Positions 9,081 to 18,437 of a DNA stretch of 64,000 nucleotides are shown here, piece after piece (the first letter of the stretch is position 1; each line of letters starts with the position of its first letter). Made by a program: the position numbers and the translations under genes. The notes beneath the pieces were generated by a model. It did no database searches, had not been told where the DNA came from, and was given only the letters and a program-made list of their open reading frames with translations. The DNA comes from Bradyrhizobium algeriense (lineage in GTDB: Bacteria; Pseudomonadota; Alphaproteobacteria; Rhizobiales; Xanthobacteraceae): positions 2,418,001 to 2,482,000 of the forward strand of contig NZ_JAZHRV010000001.1 of assembly GCF_036924595.1 (NCBI RefSeq). The letters are read 5' to 3'.

Positions 9081-9932
9081 TTAGATCCCGATATTGTCGA
9101 TCAGGCGCGTCGTGCCGAGTTTTGCGGCGACGAGGATTCGCACCGGCCCGTCCTTCACCGAGGTGATCGGCGCCAGCGTCTCGGCATGCCGGGCCTCGAA
9201 ATAGTCCAGCGCGAAGCCGGCGGCGCTGATCAGCTCGCGGCCGGCTTCCATCGCGGCCGCTAGATCCTCGCCGGCCTTCAGCCGCTTGGCGCTTTCCTTC
9301 ATGGCGCGATAGAGCGTCGGCGCCGTCCGCCGTTCCTCCGGCGAGAGGTAGACGTTGCGCGAGGACATCGCCAGCCCGTCGCGTTCCCGCACGGTGCGCG
9401 AGCCGATCACCTTGACGCCGAGGTCGAGATCGGCGGCCATCCGCGTCACCACCCGCAATTGCTGAAAATCCTTCTCGCCGAAGATCGCCACGTCCGGCCG
9501 GACTTGCGTGAACAGCTTGCCGACCACGGTGGCGACGCCGCCGAAGAAATGCGGCCGGAAACGATCCTCAAGGCCGGCGGTGGCCGGACCCTCCGGCACG
9601 ATACGGGTGGCGAAGCCGTCCGGGTACATCGCCTTGACGTCGGGATTCCAGATCAGGTCGACCTTCTCGGCGGTGAGCTTGGCGAGGTCGGCCTTCCAGG
9701 TGCGCGGGTACGAACCGAAATCCTCCGTCGGCGCGAACTGCGTCGGGTTGACGAAGATCGATACGACCACTTTCTGTGCGCGGCGCTTGGCGAGCCGCAC
9801 CAGCGACACATGCCCGTCATGGAGCGCTCCCATGGTCGGCACCAGCGCGACGGCGGCCTTTCGGGTGCGCAAGGCCTCGACGGCGCGGCGCAATGCGGGA
9901 ACGGTACGGACGACCATGGGACTTCGCGACAT
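9081..9932 (-). CDS. panC: Pantothenate synthetase
   Basis: PanC (EC 6.3.2.1) joins pantoate and beta-alanine with ATP, the last step of pantothenate synthesis. 283 residues, the usual length. The nucleotidyltransferase HIGH-type motif [11 protein letters not shown] is at 31-41, F-V-N-P-T-Q-F at about 60-66, F-G-E-K-D-F-Q-Q in the middle, and the KMSKS-like M-S-S-R-N near residue 188. panB is not adjacent. The gene is divergent from mipZ across about 270 bp. Confidence 0.96.
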   Translation of the reverse strand: MSRSPMVVRTVPALRRAVEALRTRKAAVALVPTMGALHDGHVSLVRLAKRRAQKVVVSIFVNPTQFAPTEDFGSYPRTWKADLAKLTAEKVDLIWNPDVKAMYPDGFATRIVPEGPATAGLEDRFRPHFFGGVATVVGKLFTQVRPDVAIFGEKDFQQLRVVTRMAADLDLGVKVIGSRTVRERDGLAMSSRNVYLSPEERRTAPTLYRAMKESAKRLKAGEDLAAAMEAGRELISAAGFALDYFEARHAETLAPITSVKDGPVRILVAAKLGTTRLIDNIGI

Positions 9933-10204
9933 CTGGCCTCGATCTCTTGCAGCTTCTGATGGGGTGAGGGGCCGAAGGCCCTGAGCCTTTCGGCGGGCGC
10001 GTCGACCTTATAAGGCCAGAGCATTGCCGCCAAGTTTGCTTGGGTATGGCGCGCCTGCGGCAGCTAACGCGAGTCCGGAAGCGACATCGCAACCGTCGGG
10101 ATTCATCATTAAAGACACGCCGCGAGTGAATTGAATGCGTCGTCGCGCATTTCACTTGACGCGCAGCCGCGCGTGACTTGAAGATATCGACGGGGGGTTG
10201 AATC

Positions 10205-11140
10205 ATGTTGGTTCAGGCGAGTCAGGGTCAATTCGGTTCGGCGCATGTCGTCGTGCTCGGCAACGAGAAGGGCGGGTCGGGAAAATCCACCTCTGCCCTG
10301 CATATCGCCGTTGCCCTGTTGAAGGCCGGACAGCGTGTCGCCACCATCGATCTCGACTGCCGCCAGCGGAGTTTTACCCGCTACATCGCCAACCGGAGCG
10401 CGTGGGCGCGCCGCACCGGCCTCGATCTCGAAATTCCCGTGCACTACTGCGTCAAGCTCGGCGAGACGATGCAGATCGCTGACAATGAAAATTCCGAGTT
10501 CCAGCAGTTCATGGAGGCGGTGAGCGCCATCGAGCGTGCCTTCGATTTCATCGTCATCGATACGCCGGGTTCCGACTCCTATCTGATGCGTCTGGCGCAT
10601 TCGATGGCCGACACGCTGGTGACGCCCATCAACGACAGCTTTCTCGATTTCGACGTGCTCGGTACCGTCGATCCCGCAACCTATTCGGTGACCGGCGAGA
10701 GCCATTATGCGGAGATGGTGCGCGACGTCAGGCGCAAGCGCCGCCAGATCGACGGCGCCACCACCGACTGGATCGTGGTGCGCAACCGCCTGTCGATGAT
10801 CGGCTCGCGGAACAAGCAGCTGGTCGCCGACAGCCTGAAGGACCTTTCGCTGCGGCTCGGCTTCCGTTCGATCGACGGGTTTGCCGAGCGGGTGGTCTAC
10901 CGCGAATTCTTCCCGCGCGGACTGACGGCGCTGGACGACATCGACGAGGCCACCCTCGGCACGCGCCCCAGCATGGGCCATGTCACGGCGCGCGAAGAAG
11001 TGACCAGCCTGTTGCGCCAGTTGAAGCTGCCGCTCGACGAGCGCGGCCGCCGCCGCGCCGCCAACCGCGCCGAATGGTTCACCCAGGTCGACAAGCCGCT
11101 CGAAGTCCATGACATCATCGGCGACATCATCAGCGCCTGA
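10205..11140 (+). CDS. mipZ: Division-plane positioning ATPase MipZ
   Basis: ParA-superfamily ATPase that forms a gradient from the ParB-bound poles and blocks FtsZ assembly away from midcell in alphaproteobacteria. 311 residues. The deviant Walker A is G-N-E-K-G-G-S-G-K-S-T at 19-29, which is the MipZ rather than the plasmid ParA form. D-L-D-C-R-Q-R-S-F and N-R-S-A-W, F-I-V-I-D-T-P-G (Walker B), and the long C-terminal segment with Y-R-E-F-F-P-R-G-L-T all match the Caulobacter MipZ layout as I know it. A ParA partner for parB is excluded by these features and by the absence of parB next to it. Confidence 0.93.
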   Translation: MLVQASQGQFGSAHVVVLGNEKGGSGKSTSALHIAVALLKAGQRVATIDLDCRQRSFTRYIANRSAWARRTGLDLEIPVHYCVKLGETMQIADNENSEFQQFMEAVSAIERAFDFIVIDTPGSDSYLMRLAHSMADTLVTPINDSFLDFDVLGTVDPATYSVTGESHYAEMVRDVRRKRRQIDGATTDWIVVRNRLSMIGSRNKQLVADSLKDLSLRLGFRSIDGFAERVVYREFFPRGLTALDDIDEATLGTRPSMGHVTAREEVTSLLRQLKLPLDERGRRRAANRAEWFTQVDKPLEVHDIIGDIISA

Positions 11141-11175
11141 CCTCCAACAAGCTGTCTACTTGTCACTTGCCGGCC

Positions 11176-12258
11176 CTATCGCGGCTGGATCACCGTCATC
11201 CTGAACGGACCGCTGTGGGCGGCAGCATGCGCGACCGCCTCGTTGGCGCGGTCGAGACCGAAGGCCGCAATCTCGAAATGATCGAGGTCGACCAGGCCCG
11301 CGCGGATCAGGCCGGCCATCAGGGTGGCCGCATGCGGCGGGTACATCCATTGCCCGCGGAGCGTGATGCCGTTTCGCATCATCCACGGGTAGGGCAGGTC
11401 AAGGCCTGCGCCGCCTTGCATGCCGACACCGCCCATCAGCACCACCCGTCCGTGCGGCCGCACCGCCAGGACGGCGGTCCGCACCTGCATGGCGCTGGCT
11501 ACGGGCGGGAGGATGTCGAGCACGCAGTCGATCGGACCGGGCGCCGCCTGCAGGATGCGGGCGCGATCGTCGGCCTCATCGCCGTGCATCGGCACGGTTC
11601 GGACGCGGGCGCCGAACCGCCGCGTCAGTTCGGTCAGCGCCTGCTCGTTCCGCCCGGTCGCAATCACGCATTGCGCGCCCATGGCAAGTGCGACGGCGAC
11701 CGCGGCGCTGCCGAAACTGCCGGTGGCGCCGTTGACCAGCGCGATCTCTCCGGCTTGCAGTTGCACGGCGAGGAACCCGCCATAGGGCACGAGCAGCGTG
11801 CCGAGCGCGCACCAGCGGCCTGCATCCTTCTCGTCGATGTCGCCGATCGGAACCGCGTTTTCCGTTGGCAGCCGCATTTGTTCGGCCCAGGCGCCGTCGT
11901 GGAAATACCGTTGCAGGCGCAGGCCTCCCTCGCTGCCGGCGGTGAGGCCCTGCAGGGCGATGTCGGGCGATAGCGCATTGTCACGGGAGCGCACCGTCGG
12001 ATCGCAATAGACCCAATCGCCGGGACGAAGCCGGGTCGCATCGGGGCCGGTGGCGCGGATGCGGCCGATCGCGCCGGGGCCGGGCACCACAGGCAGTTCC
12101 AGGAGGTATTTTCGCTCCCCGCTGAGAACCTCGTTGGCGTAGGCCAACACGCGGCTCGCCACGACGTCGACAATGACCTCGCCGGTGCCAAGAAGCGGGT
12201 CGGGGACGTTCTCGATCGCAAGCGGCGATCCGAACGCATTCAGCACGGCAGCTTTCAT
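11176..12258 (-). CDS. Medium-chain dehydrogenase/reductase, zinc-independent quinone-reductase type
   Basis: 360-residue MDR enzyme with an N-terminal GroES-like domain and a Rossmann domain carrying N-G-A-T-G-S-F-G-S-A-A-V around residue 165. The structural zinc Cys cluster of alcohol dehydrogenases is not visible, so an NADPH:quinone reductase-like activity is more likely than a zinc alcohol dehydrogenase. It is divergent from the MmyB-type regulator at 12365 with a palindrome between them, a layout that usually means direct control by the neighbour. The substrate is unknown. Confidence 0.85.
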   Translation of the reverse strand: MKAAVLNAFGSPLAIENVPDPLLGTGEVIVDVVASRVLAYANEVLSGERKYLLELPVVPGPGAIGRIRATGPDATRLRPGDWVYCDPTVRSRDNALSPDIALQGLTAGSEGGLRLQRYFHDGAWAEQMRLPTENAVPIGDIDEKDAGRWCALGTLLVPYGGFLAVQLQAGEIALVNGATGSFGSAAVAVALAMGAQCVIATGRNEQALTELTRRFGARVRTVPMHGDEADDRARILQAAPGPIDCVLDILPPVASAMQVRTAVLAVRPHGRVVLMGGVGMQGGAGLDLPYPWMMRNGITLRGQWMYPPHAATLMAGLIRAGLVDLDHFEIAAFGLDRANEAVAHAAAHSGPFRMTVIQPR

Positions 12259-12322
12259 GGGGCCTCCTCATTTCGATGAAGCCGCATTCTCGCGAGCCTT
12301 CATGGACCCAACAAGACCTGGT

Positions 12323-12338
12323 ATTATCCTAGGATTAT
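12323..12338. promoter_or_regulatory. Palindrome between the MDR gene and the MmyB-type regulator (candidate operator)
   Basis: The core ATCCTAGGAT (12326-12335) is a perfect 10-bp palindrome, and extending it to ATTATCCTAGGATTAT gives 14 of 16 symmetric positions. It stands in an AT-rich island 65 bp from one start codon and 27 bp from the other, the position expected for an operator of the divergent regulator. That the neighbouring regulator binds it is inference. Confidence 0.5.
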
Positions 12339-12364
12339 TAGACCCCTTTTGAGGCACGGCGCGC

Positions 12365-13150
12365 ATGGCGGCATCAGGCACGAATTCGAGGCAAAGCGAA
12401 CTTGGCGACTTCCTGCGGTCGCGGCGGCAGAAGCTGATGCCGAAGGCGGTCGGCCTGCCGGTGGGCCGGCGGCGGCGCACGCCCGGCCTGCGCCGGGAGG
12501 AGGTGGCCGAACTCGCCGGCATCGGCGTCGACTGGTACGTCCGCCTCGAGCAGGGGCGATCCGTCAGCCCTTCGTCCGCGACCATCGACGCATTGGCGCG
12601 CGCATTGCGATTGACCAAGGCCGAACACCGGCATCTGACGGAGCTGACGCAAAATGCCGACCGGCGCCCCTTCGTCCGCGAGACTGTTCCGCCGGCGATC
12701 CGGCGCACGGTCGAACAGCTCAATTTGCCGGCCTATGTCACCGGACGACGCTGGGACATTCTCGCCTGGAATGCGGCTGCGGAGGAAATCTTTGCGTTCA
12801 GCCGGCTGGCGGAAGCCGATCGCAACAGCCTGCTGTCGGTGCTGACAAACCCCGCGACGCGGCGGTTGTTCGGCGCGTCATGGACGGATGAGGCCCGACG
12901 CATCGTCGCCCAGTTTCGCGCGACGCATGACCTGTGGGCCGGCGATCCCGCCTTCCGCGACCTGTTGGCGCGGCTGCGCGAAGGCTGTCCCGAATTCGCA
13001 GGCTGGTGGGAGGCCCACGACGTCAGCGGCGTCGCGGCAGGACGGAAATCCTTGACCCATCCCAAGAAGGGCCGGCTCAAACTGGAGTATGCGAGCTTCC
13101 AGGCCAATGACGACCCGGCCTTGAAGCTCGTTATCTACACCACGGTCTAA
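12365..13150 (+). CDS. XRE-family regulator with MmyB-like ligand-binding domain
   Basis: 261 residues. The N-terminal HTH (about 10-75) has the family signature L-R-S-R-R then R-R-R-R-T-P-G-L-R-R-E-E-V-A and W-Y-V-R-L-E-Q-G-R. The C-terminal part (about 105-258) matches the MmyB-like ligand-binding PAS-type domain, with W-D-I-L-A-W-N-A-A-A and later L-K-L-E-Y-A-S-F. Members usually repress a divergent dehydrogenase/reductase gene and are released by a small, often lipidic, ligand. The divergent MDR gene and the palindrome between them fit that pattern. The ligand is unknown. Confidence 0.9.
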   Translation: MAASGTNSRQSELGDFLRSRRQKLMPKAVGLPVGRRRRTPGLRREEVAELAGIGVDWYVRLEQGRSVSPSSATIDALARALRLTKAEHRHLTELTQNADRRPFVRETVPPAIRRTVEQLNLPAYVTGRRWDILAWNAAAEEIFAFSRLAEADRNSLLSVLTNPATRRLFGASWTDEARRIVAQFRATHDLWAGDPAFRDLLARLREGCPEFAGWWEAHDVSGVAAGRKSLTHPKKGRLKLEYASFQANDDPALKLVIYTTV

Positions 13151-13374
13151 ATCTTTGAGACGCTGCCGGTATTGTCGCACCTGCGGGCGATTGTTCCCGG
13201 GAACCAGTTCTGCATTAGCTCGTTTTCACTAGACTTTTATCTAGCCCTCGAACCAAAGCTTGATGGGAGACGTCGTAAGGAAGAACGGGTCAAATTTGTC
13301 GGGATTGAGCCGCTTGCACAATGGATAGGTGCATCGCACAATGATCAGGCGGTCAACACACAACATTTGGCCTT

Positions 13375-13396
13375 TATGTCACGCCATCGTGACATA
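13375..13396. promoter_or_regulatory. Inverted repeat upstream of the alpha/beta hydrolase gene (candidate operator)
   Basis: Arms TATGTCAC (13375-13382) and GTGACATA (13389-13396) are perfect complements with a 6-nt spacer. It is 74 bp before the start of the hydrolase. The rest of the 319-bp gap 13151-13469 shows no credible gene; a short CTAGA/TCTAG dyad near 13230 is the only other structure. No regulator gene adjoins, so the binding protein is unknown. Confidence 0.4.
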
Positions 13397-13469
13397 TATC
13401 ATCAACAAGGGACCGAGAGAGTCTCAAAACAGGGATGGCCCTTAACGGGGCGCGAGGACGAAGACGAAT

Positions 13470-14369
13470 ATGAAACGTGGAATTCTCGTTCTGCTTTCAC
13501 TCTCCGTGCTGGTCGCTGTCGCGTATTTTACCGCGAGCAAGTGGGCGATCCGGCATGAGACCATCGCATTCCACGATCCCGATCGCGACAATCGTCTTGT
13601 CGCCGTCAATGTCGCCGTCCGCCGCGACAAGGAAATGCAGGCCAACGCCGGCTTGATCAAGCTGCCGGTTGCGATCCTTAACCACGGCAATACGGTCAAG
13701 CACACCGAATATTCGTTCCTTGCAAACGTCTTTGCCTGGCGCGGCTACCTCGCGATCAGCCCGCAGCACGATCTGCCGACCGACCCGCCGATGGTGACCA
13801 AGGTCGGCGAGCTCTATGTCGGCCGTCTGCCGCAGATTCAGCGCGGCGTCGCCAACATCCATTTCGCCATCCACGAAATGAAGAAGGCTCAGCCCAACGC
13901 CGACTATGAGAAGGTGACGATGGTCGGCCATTCGATGGGCGGCGACATCACGATGTATTTCGCCAAGCAGTATCCCGACGAGATCAAGAAGGTCGTGACG
14001 CTGGATAATCTGCGCGTGCCGTTCCTGACCGAAGGCAAGTTCAAGATCCTCTCGTTCCGTTCCCAGGACACGCATTTCAAGCCGGACCCCGGCGTCGTGC
14101 CTGATGACGAGCAGTGCGAGCAGGCCGGCATCACGGTCGTGAACACCGGCTTCCAGCATAACGACATGCGGGACACCGGACCTGACGCCGCCAAATCTTC
14201 GATCGAGTCGATGCTCGACAAGTTCCTCGAAGAATCCGACAAGAGCGGCGCGTTGAAGCCCGTGCCGACCAAGGTGCCCGACATCCTGACCAGCAGCCCC
14301 GGACCGGTGCCGCTGTCCGTCCCGCTGGCCAGCAATCCGGCGCCAAAGAACAAGTCGGTCACGAACTAG
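13470..14369 (+). CDS. Membrane-anchored or secreted alpha/beta hydrolase
   Basis: 299 residues. An N-terminal hydrophobic helix (about 4-22) looks like a signal anchor. The nucleophile elbow G-H-S-M-G-G is at 153-158 (Ser155). An N-H-G-N near residue 71 would form the oxyanion region, and D-N-L-R plus a later F-Q-H-N-D-M could supply the acid and His. The C-terminal 50 residues are Pro/Ser-rich and probably disordered. The family is of the serine aminopeptidase/lipase kind, but the substrate cannot be told. It is followed by a VWA gene after a 127-bp gap. Confidence 0.8.
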   Translation: MKRGILVLLSLSVLVAVAYFTASKWAIRHETIAFHDPDRDNRLVAVNVAVRRDKEMQANAGLIKLPVAILNHGNTVKHTEYSFLANVFAWRGYLAISPQHDLPTDPPMVTKVGELYVGRLPQIQRGVANIHFAIHEMKKAQPNADYEKVTMVGHSMGGDITMYFAKQYPDEIKKVVTLDNLRVPFLTEGKFKILSFRSQDTHFKPDPGVVPDDEQCEQAGITVVNTGFQHNDMRDTGPDAAKSSIESMLDKFLEESDKSGALKPVPTKVPDILTSSPGPVPLSVPLASNPAPKNKSVTN

Positions 14370-14496
14370 GCGCATAAACCAGGCAACCGACGGTCGTCGT
14401 GCCGTTGCGGCATCGTCCGGCACATTGACGTCCGCCGCATTGACCGCCGCCGGGCGCGGTCCCACATAGAGCTTGCTGCTTACCCTGCGAGCGCTC

Positions 14497-15261
14497 ATGG
14501 CCGGCGAACCCATCAAGCCGAAATCGGCAGGCGACGTTGCTTCGGCAAAGGCCGAGGCACGTAAAGGCGGCTCGCTGCCGGAGAGCAAGCCGTCGGCATC
14601 GGAAGACATCGCAGCCTTCGTGGCGAAAGCGCGCGCGATGTCGCCGCACCGACCGGGCGCCAGGGGCAGGCTGGTGTTTGCGCTCGACGCCACCATGAGC
14701 CGGCAGCCGACCTGGGACATGGCCTGCGCGCTGCAGGCCGACATGTTCCGCGAGGCGGCTTCGCTCGGCAGCCTCGATATCAGGCTGGTCTATTACCGCG
14801 GCTTCAACGAATGCCGCGCCACCGGCTGGATCTCCGATTCCGCGCGACTGGCAAGGTTGATGGGCAAGATCGATTGCCAGGGCGGCAACACCCAGATCGG
14901 CAAGGTGCTGTCGGAGGCGCGCCGCGAGGCGGTGGCGTCCGGCGTGCGCGCCGTGGTGTTCGTCGGCGACGCCATGGAGGAAGAGGTCGATGATCTCTGC
15001 GCCAAGGCCGGCGAGCTCGGCCTGCTCAAGGTCCCCGTTTTCATGTTCCAGGAAGGCCACGACGCCACAGCCGAGCAGGCGTTCCGCGAGATTGCGCGGC
15101 TCACCGGCGGCGCATGGTGCAGGTTCGATCCCGGCGCCGCGGCGCAGTTGCGCGAGCTCCTGCGCGCCGTCGCAGCCTATGCCGCCGGCGGGCGCGAAGC
15201 GCTGCTGGCGCTGTCGAAAACCGCAAGTGGGGCGGCCGCGCTGATCGGCCAGATCAAGTGA
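14497..15261 (+). CDS. VWA-domain protein
   Basis: 254 residues, cytoplasmic. After a charged, low-complexity N-terminus (1-45) comes a von Willebrand A-type domain with V-F-A-L-D-A-T-M-S at 60-68, a MIDAS-like D-x-T-x-S where the usual motif is D-x-S-x-S, followed by G-G-N-T-Q-I as the second metal-binding loop and V-F-V-G-D-A-M as the third. The ATG at 14497 gives the conserved start; the frame is open eight codons further. The membrane J-domain protein follows 67 bp downstream. The pair may act together, but no named system is recognised. Confidence 0.82.
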   Translation: MAGEPIKPKSAGDVASAKAEARKGGSLPESKPSASEDIAAFVAKARAMSPHRPGARGRLVFALDATMSRQPTWDMACALQADMFREAASLGSLDIRLVYYRGFNECRATGWISDSARLARLMGKIDCQGGNTQIGKVLSEARREAVASGVRAVVFVGDAMEEEVDDLCAKAGELGLLKVPVFMFQEGHDATAEQAFREIARLTGGAWCRFDPGAAAQLRELLRAVAAYAAGGREALLALSKTASGAAALIGQIK

Positions 15262-15328
15262 TTACGACTTTGGTTGCCGCCGGGCCGAACGCCATGCTTT
15301 TCGGCGCCGATGCCGCTATATTAGAGCC

Positions 15329-16054
15329 ATGCCAACCCTGATTGCCGGCGTCGTCGCCGTTGTCCTTCTATACCTGCTGCTGCAGATGTTTCGTGCAGCC
15401 AACCCGGTCGTGCTCGCGCGCGGGATCAAGATTGTGGGCGGCGTGGTGGCGCTGGCTGTCGCGGCCTTCACCGGGCTGCGCGGCGAACTCGCGGTTGCCA
15501 TCCCGCTCGGCATCTTCGGCGCGGGCCTGCTCGGCTGGTCGCCATTCGGGCCGGGCAGTTTCAGCAATATCGGCGGGATCTTCGGCGGCGGCGCGCAACG
15601 CTCTTCGGGGCAGGCCTCGCGCGTCCGCTCGCAGTTTCTCGATATGAGCCTCGATCACGACAGCGGCGAATTGTCGGGCCGGATCGTGGACGGACCGAAT
15701 ACCGGGCGCTCGCTCGGCGAATTCGACCTGCCGCAGTTGATTGCGATGATCCCGGCCTTCGACGCCGAGAGCGTCGCCTTACTTGAAAGCTATCTTGACC
15801 GCCGGTTTCCCGCCTGGCGTCAGAACGCGCAAGGCGATACGGCAGGGGGGCAGCGCCGCGCGGCGGCGACTGGAAAAATGACGGATGAGGAGGCCTATCA
15901 GATCCTTGGCCTGCAGCCGGGGGCGGGGCGTGACGACATCAGCCGGGCGCACCGCGCCCTGATGAAGAAACTGCATCCCGACCAGGGGGGCTCGACGTAC
16001 CTCGCTGCCCGGGTAAACGAAGCCAAGGATATTCTTCTTCGCACGCATCTCTAG
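15329..16054 (+). CDS. Membrane-anchored J-domain (DnaJ-like) protein
   Basis: 241 residues. One or two N-terminal membrane helices (about 3-20 and 33-70) are followed by a Gly-rich linker, a middle region beginning F-L-D-M-S-L-D-H-D-S-G, and a C-terminal J domain (about 187-241). The J domain has Y-Q-I-L-G-L at its start and the essential H-P-D in K-K-L-H-P-D-Q-G-G. The topology with the J domain at the C-terminus resembles Tim14/Pam18 and DjlA-like co-chaperones that recruit DnaK to the membrane. The J domain is short, ending soon after helix III, as in Tim14. Confidence 0.88.
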   Translation: MPTLIAGVVAVVLLYLLLQMFRAANPVVLARGIKIVGGVVALAVAAFTGLRGELAVAIPLGIFGAGLLGWSPFGPGSFSNIGGIFGGGAQRSSGQASRVRSQFLDMSLDHDSGELSGRIVDGPNTGRSLGEFDLPQLIAMIPAFDAESVALLESYLDRRFPAWRQNAQGDTAGGQRRAAATGKMTDEEAYQILGLQPGAGRDDISRAHRALMKKLHPDQGGSTYLAARVNEAKDILLRTHL

Positions 16055-16258
16055 CTAACTCCGGCTCACGCCACCGACGCTACAAACCGAGAATTGCTTC
16101 CGTGTCTCTGACTGACGCCCCATATCGCCCGCCGTTGTCCGGCGTGGTCGATCGTCCCTTGCAGGGAAACCTAACCGCAAATTCTTGACGAGAAGTTTTC
16201 GTCGGCCGCATCAGGCGTAATCGCGTGAGGGCCGCAGCGATTGTGTTTGGAAAACAAC

Positions 16259-16285
16259 AAAGCCGGCGCTTGCGGCGCCGGCTTT
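16259..16285 (-). terminator. Intrinsic terminator of the D,D-carboxypeptidase gene
   Basis: Perfect 11-bp stem: AAAGCCGGCGC at 16259-16269 and GCGCCGGCTTT at 16275-16285, with a 5-nt loop. Read on the minus strand it lies 26 bp after the stop codon and runs into TTTGTTGTTTT. No other gene was found in 16055-16310. Confidence 0.8.
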
Positions 16286-16310
16286 GCGAGCTTCAACGGG
16301 AAGTTTCGGA

Positions 16311-18155
16311 TCAGTTGCGAACGGTCATGCAGGAAATGTCGGCGCGCTTGAGCGTGCGGCATACCGCTTCGGCAGAATCGCGATCGAGACCGGCGAAGCG
16401 GGCGCGGAACAGCGTGCGGTCCTTGGAAACGACCGGTTCGGTGAAGGGATCGGCTTTGCTGAGCAGGGCGCTGGCCTTGGTGCGGGCGAGGTCGATCCGC
16501 TGCTTGGCTTCGCTTTCGCTTTCGAGTGCGCCGACCTGGACGATCCAGCCGGTGCGAACCACCGCCGGCGCGGCCGGCTTGACGGCGTCGTTCTGTTGTG
16601 CGGTCTGCGGCTGGGCGCGGGGCGCCGGATCGGCATAGGCGAGCGTCTGCGCGTGTGAAGCCTGCGAGGGCGTGTGCGCCAAGGCGGAAGCGGGCAGCAC
16701 CCCGAGCACGCCGTTTCCGGTGCCGTGGTTGGCTGGCTGCGGCGGCATGGCAGCCCTGAGGGCTTCCCTGGCGGCTTCGGCCCTGGCCTCGGCGGCGTTT
16801 GCTACGACAGCGCTGGAGGTCTCGGCGACTTCGGGGCGGGCAAGGATAGCGCTGGTGATCGGCGGGGCTGCCGGCTGCGAGGGGCCGGCGGCTGCCAGTT
16901 TCATGGGCCCGGCCTTGACCTGAACCGTCTTGACCTTGACCGGCTTCATCGGCTCAGCCGAGCCCGGGATCGCCGATATCGACTGGGACTGAATGACACC
17001 GCTGGTCAATGGTGCGGGTTCGGGCTTGGCTTGCGGCTCGAATTTGTTCTGCTCGACCTTGGCGGGCAGGGCAGCGGCGGCTGCCGCCATCAGCGACGGC
17101 TTCGCCGGCGCGATCGAGCGGGTCAGGGGCATGGCTGCGAGCCCCGGTTCGGCGGCGAGGGCACTGCCGGACTGAGCCGTTTCGGCTGGACGCGAAGCGG
17201 TCTCGGCTTCAGCCACATCGACGGTGCCGTCGGCGGGATTGCGCTCGGTGATGGCGGCAACAGTACGCTTGGTCGCGCCTTTCTCCAGGTTCTCGGCCAG
17301 CAGGTTGCGCATGGTGGCGTCACGCGAACCGCCGCTGCGGCCGCCCAGCACCACGCCGATGAGGTGGCGGTTGCCACGGCGCATCGAGCTGACGAGGTTG
17401 AAGCCGGAGGCGCGGGTGTAACCGGTCTTGATGCCATCGACGCCTTCGACATTGCCGAGCAGGCGATTGTGGTTGCGGATCGACTGGCCGCGATAGGCAA
17501 ACACGGTGGTCGCGAAATAACGGTAGTAGCGCGGGAAGCGGTCCTGGATGGCGCGGCCGAGCGTGGCCTGATCGCGCGCCGTGGTCAGCTGTTCGTCGTT
17601 GGGCAGGCCGGAAGCGTTGCGATAGGTGGTCTTGCTCATGCCGAGCGCCCGCGCCTTGCGCGTCATCAGCCTGGCGAATTCGGTTTCATCACCGGCAATG
17701 GCTTCCGCGATCACGACGGCGGCGTCGTTGGCGGAGCGCGTCACCAGGCCCTTGATGGCGTCCTCGACCTTGAGCGTCTGGCCGGGCTTTAGACCGAGCT
17801 TGGTCGGCGCCTGTTCGGAGGCGTGCTCGGAGACTTCCATCTCGGTGTCCAGCTTCATCTTGCCGGCGTCGAGGCGCTCGAACAGCAGATAAAGCGTCAT
17901 GATCTTGGTCAGCGACGCCGGGCGCCGGATACCATCGGGATTGTTGGAACTGAGCACCGCGCCGGAATTGCCGTCGACGATGATGGAGGAGAACTGCGGG
18001 CTGTAGCTTTCGCGCACGACGTGGTGGTGTCGGCGATGCTTGTAGCGGCGGGCCTCGGCGCTCTCGCTCGAGATCAAGATCGCGGTCGTGAAGGTAATGA
18101 GCCCGAGGGCGCACACGCGCAAAGCGCGCGAGGAAGCCAAGGTTGTACGAAGCAT
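16311..18155 (-). CDS. D-alanyl-D-alanine carboxypeptidase with C-terminal SPOR domain
   Basis: Periplasmic penicillin-binding protein of peptidase family S11 that trims the terminal D-Ala of peptidoglycan stem peptides. 614 residues: signal peptide (about 1-35), catalytic domain (about 50-290) with S81-L-T-K84, S141-A-N143 and K243-T-G245, a long Pro/Ala-rich linker, and a SPOR domain (about 535-614, beginning G-W-I-V-Q-V-G-A-L) that binds denuded glycan at the septum. The SPOR fusion is well known in alphaproteobacteria and implies action at the division site. A perfect hairpin terminator follows. Confidence 0.94.
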   Translation of the reverse strand: MLRTTLASSRALRVCALGLITFTTAILISSESAEARRYKHRRHHHVVRESYSPQFSSIIVDGNSGAVLSSNNPDGIRRPASLTKIMTLYLLFERLDAGKMKLDTEMEVSEHASEQAPTKLGLKPGQTLKVEDAIKGLVTRSANDAAVVIAEAIAGDETEFARLMTRKARALGMSKTTYRNASGLPNDEQLTTARDQATLGRAIQDRFPRYYRYFATTVFAYRGQSIRNHNRLLGNVEGVDGIKTGYTRASGFNLVSSMRRGNRHLIGVVLGGRSGGSRDATMRNLLAENLEKGATKRTVAAITERNPADGTVDVAEAETASRPAETAQSGSALAAEPGLAAMPLTRSIAPAKPSLMAAAAAALPAKVEQNKFEPQAKPEPAPLTSGVIQSQSISAIPGSAEPMKPVKVKTVQVKAGPMKLAAAGPSQPAAPPITSAILARPEVAETSSAVVANAAEARAEAAREALRAAMPPQPANHGTGNGVLGVLPASALAHTPSQASHAQTLAYADPAPRAQPQTAQQNDAVKPAAPAVVRTGWIVQVGALESESEAKQRIDLARTKASALLSKADPFTEPVVSKDRTLFRARFAGLDRDSAEAVCRTLKRADISCMTVRN

Positions 18156-18437
18156 TTACTTCCCCGTCCCAATTTCTGTCTTGATCACCGGCGCGTGAGG
18201 CAAAATTGTGCCCAACAGCCACTGATATTCCCCCGTTCGAAGTACCGATCCGGCCATCAAGCGCGGTCGGCTTGGCCGATCAGGTCGCTGTTCTAGCTAA
18301 GATGCTGTTCACAAACAGCTTTCATGCGGCCTGTCGGAAGACGAACAAGTCCAGGAATCAGGTTAGGCGGAGCGGGTTTCCAAAAGATTAATTAACCGTT
18401 GCTTAAGACCCCGGGTTTTTGCGCTAATTCGCCGCAA

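Noticed and set aside
10205..11140. Plasmid-type ParA partition protein
   Set aside because: The G-N-E-K-G-G-S-G-K-S-T motif, length and C-terminal blocks match MipZ; no parB or parS-like site adjoins.
16674..17792. Long plus-strand frame opposite the D,D-carboxypeptidase
   Set aside because: Gly/Leu/Arg-rich antisense translation; the carboxypeptidase motifs on the other strand are decisive.
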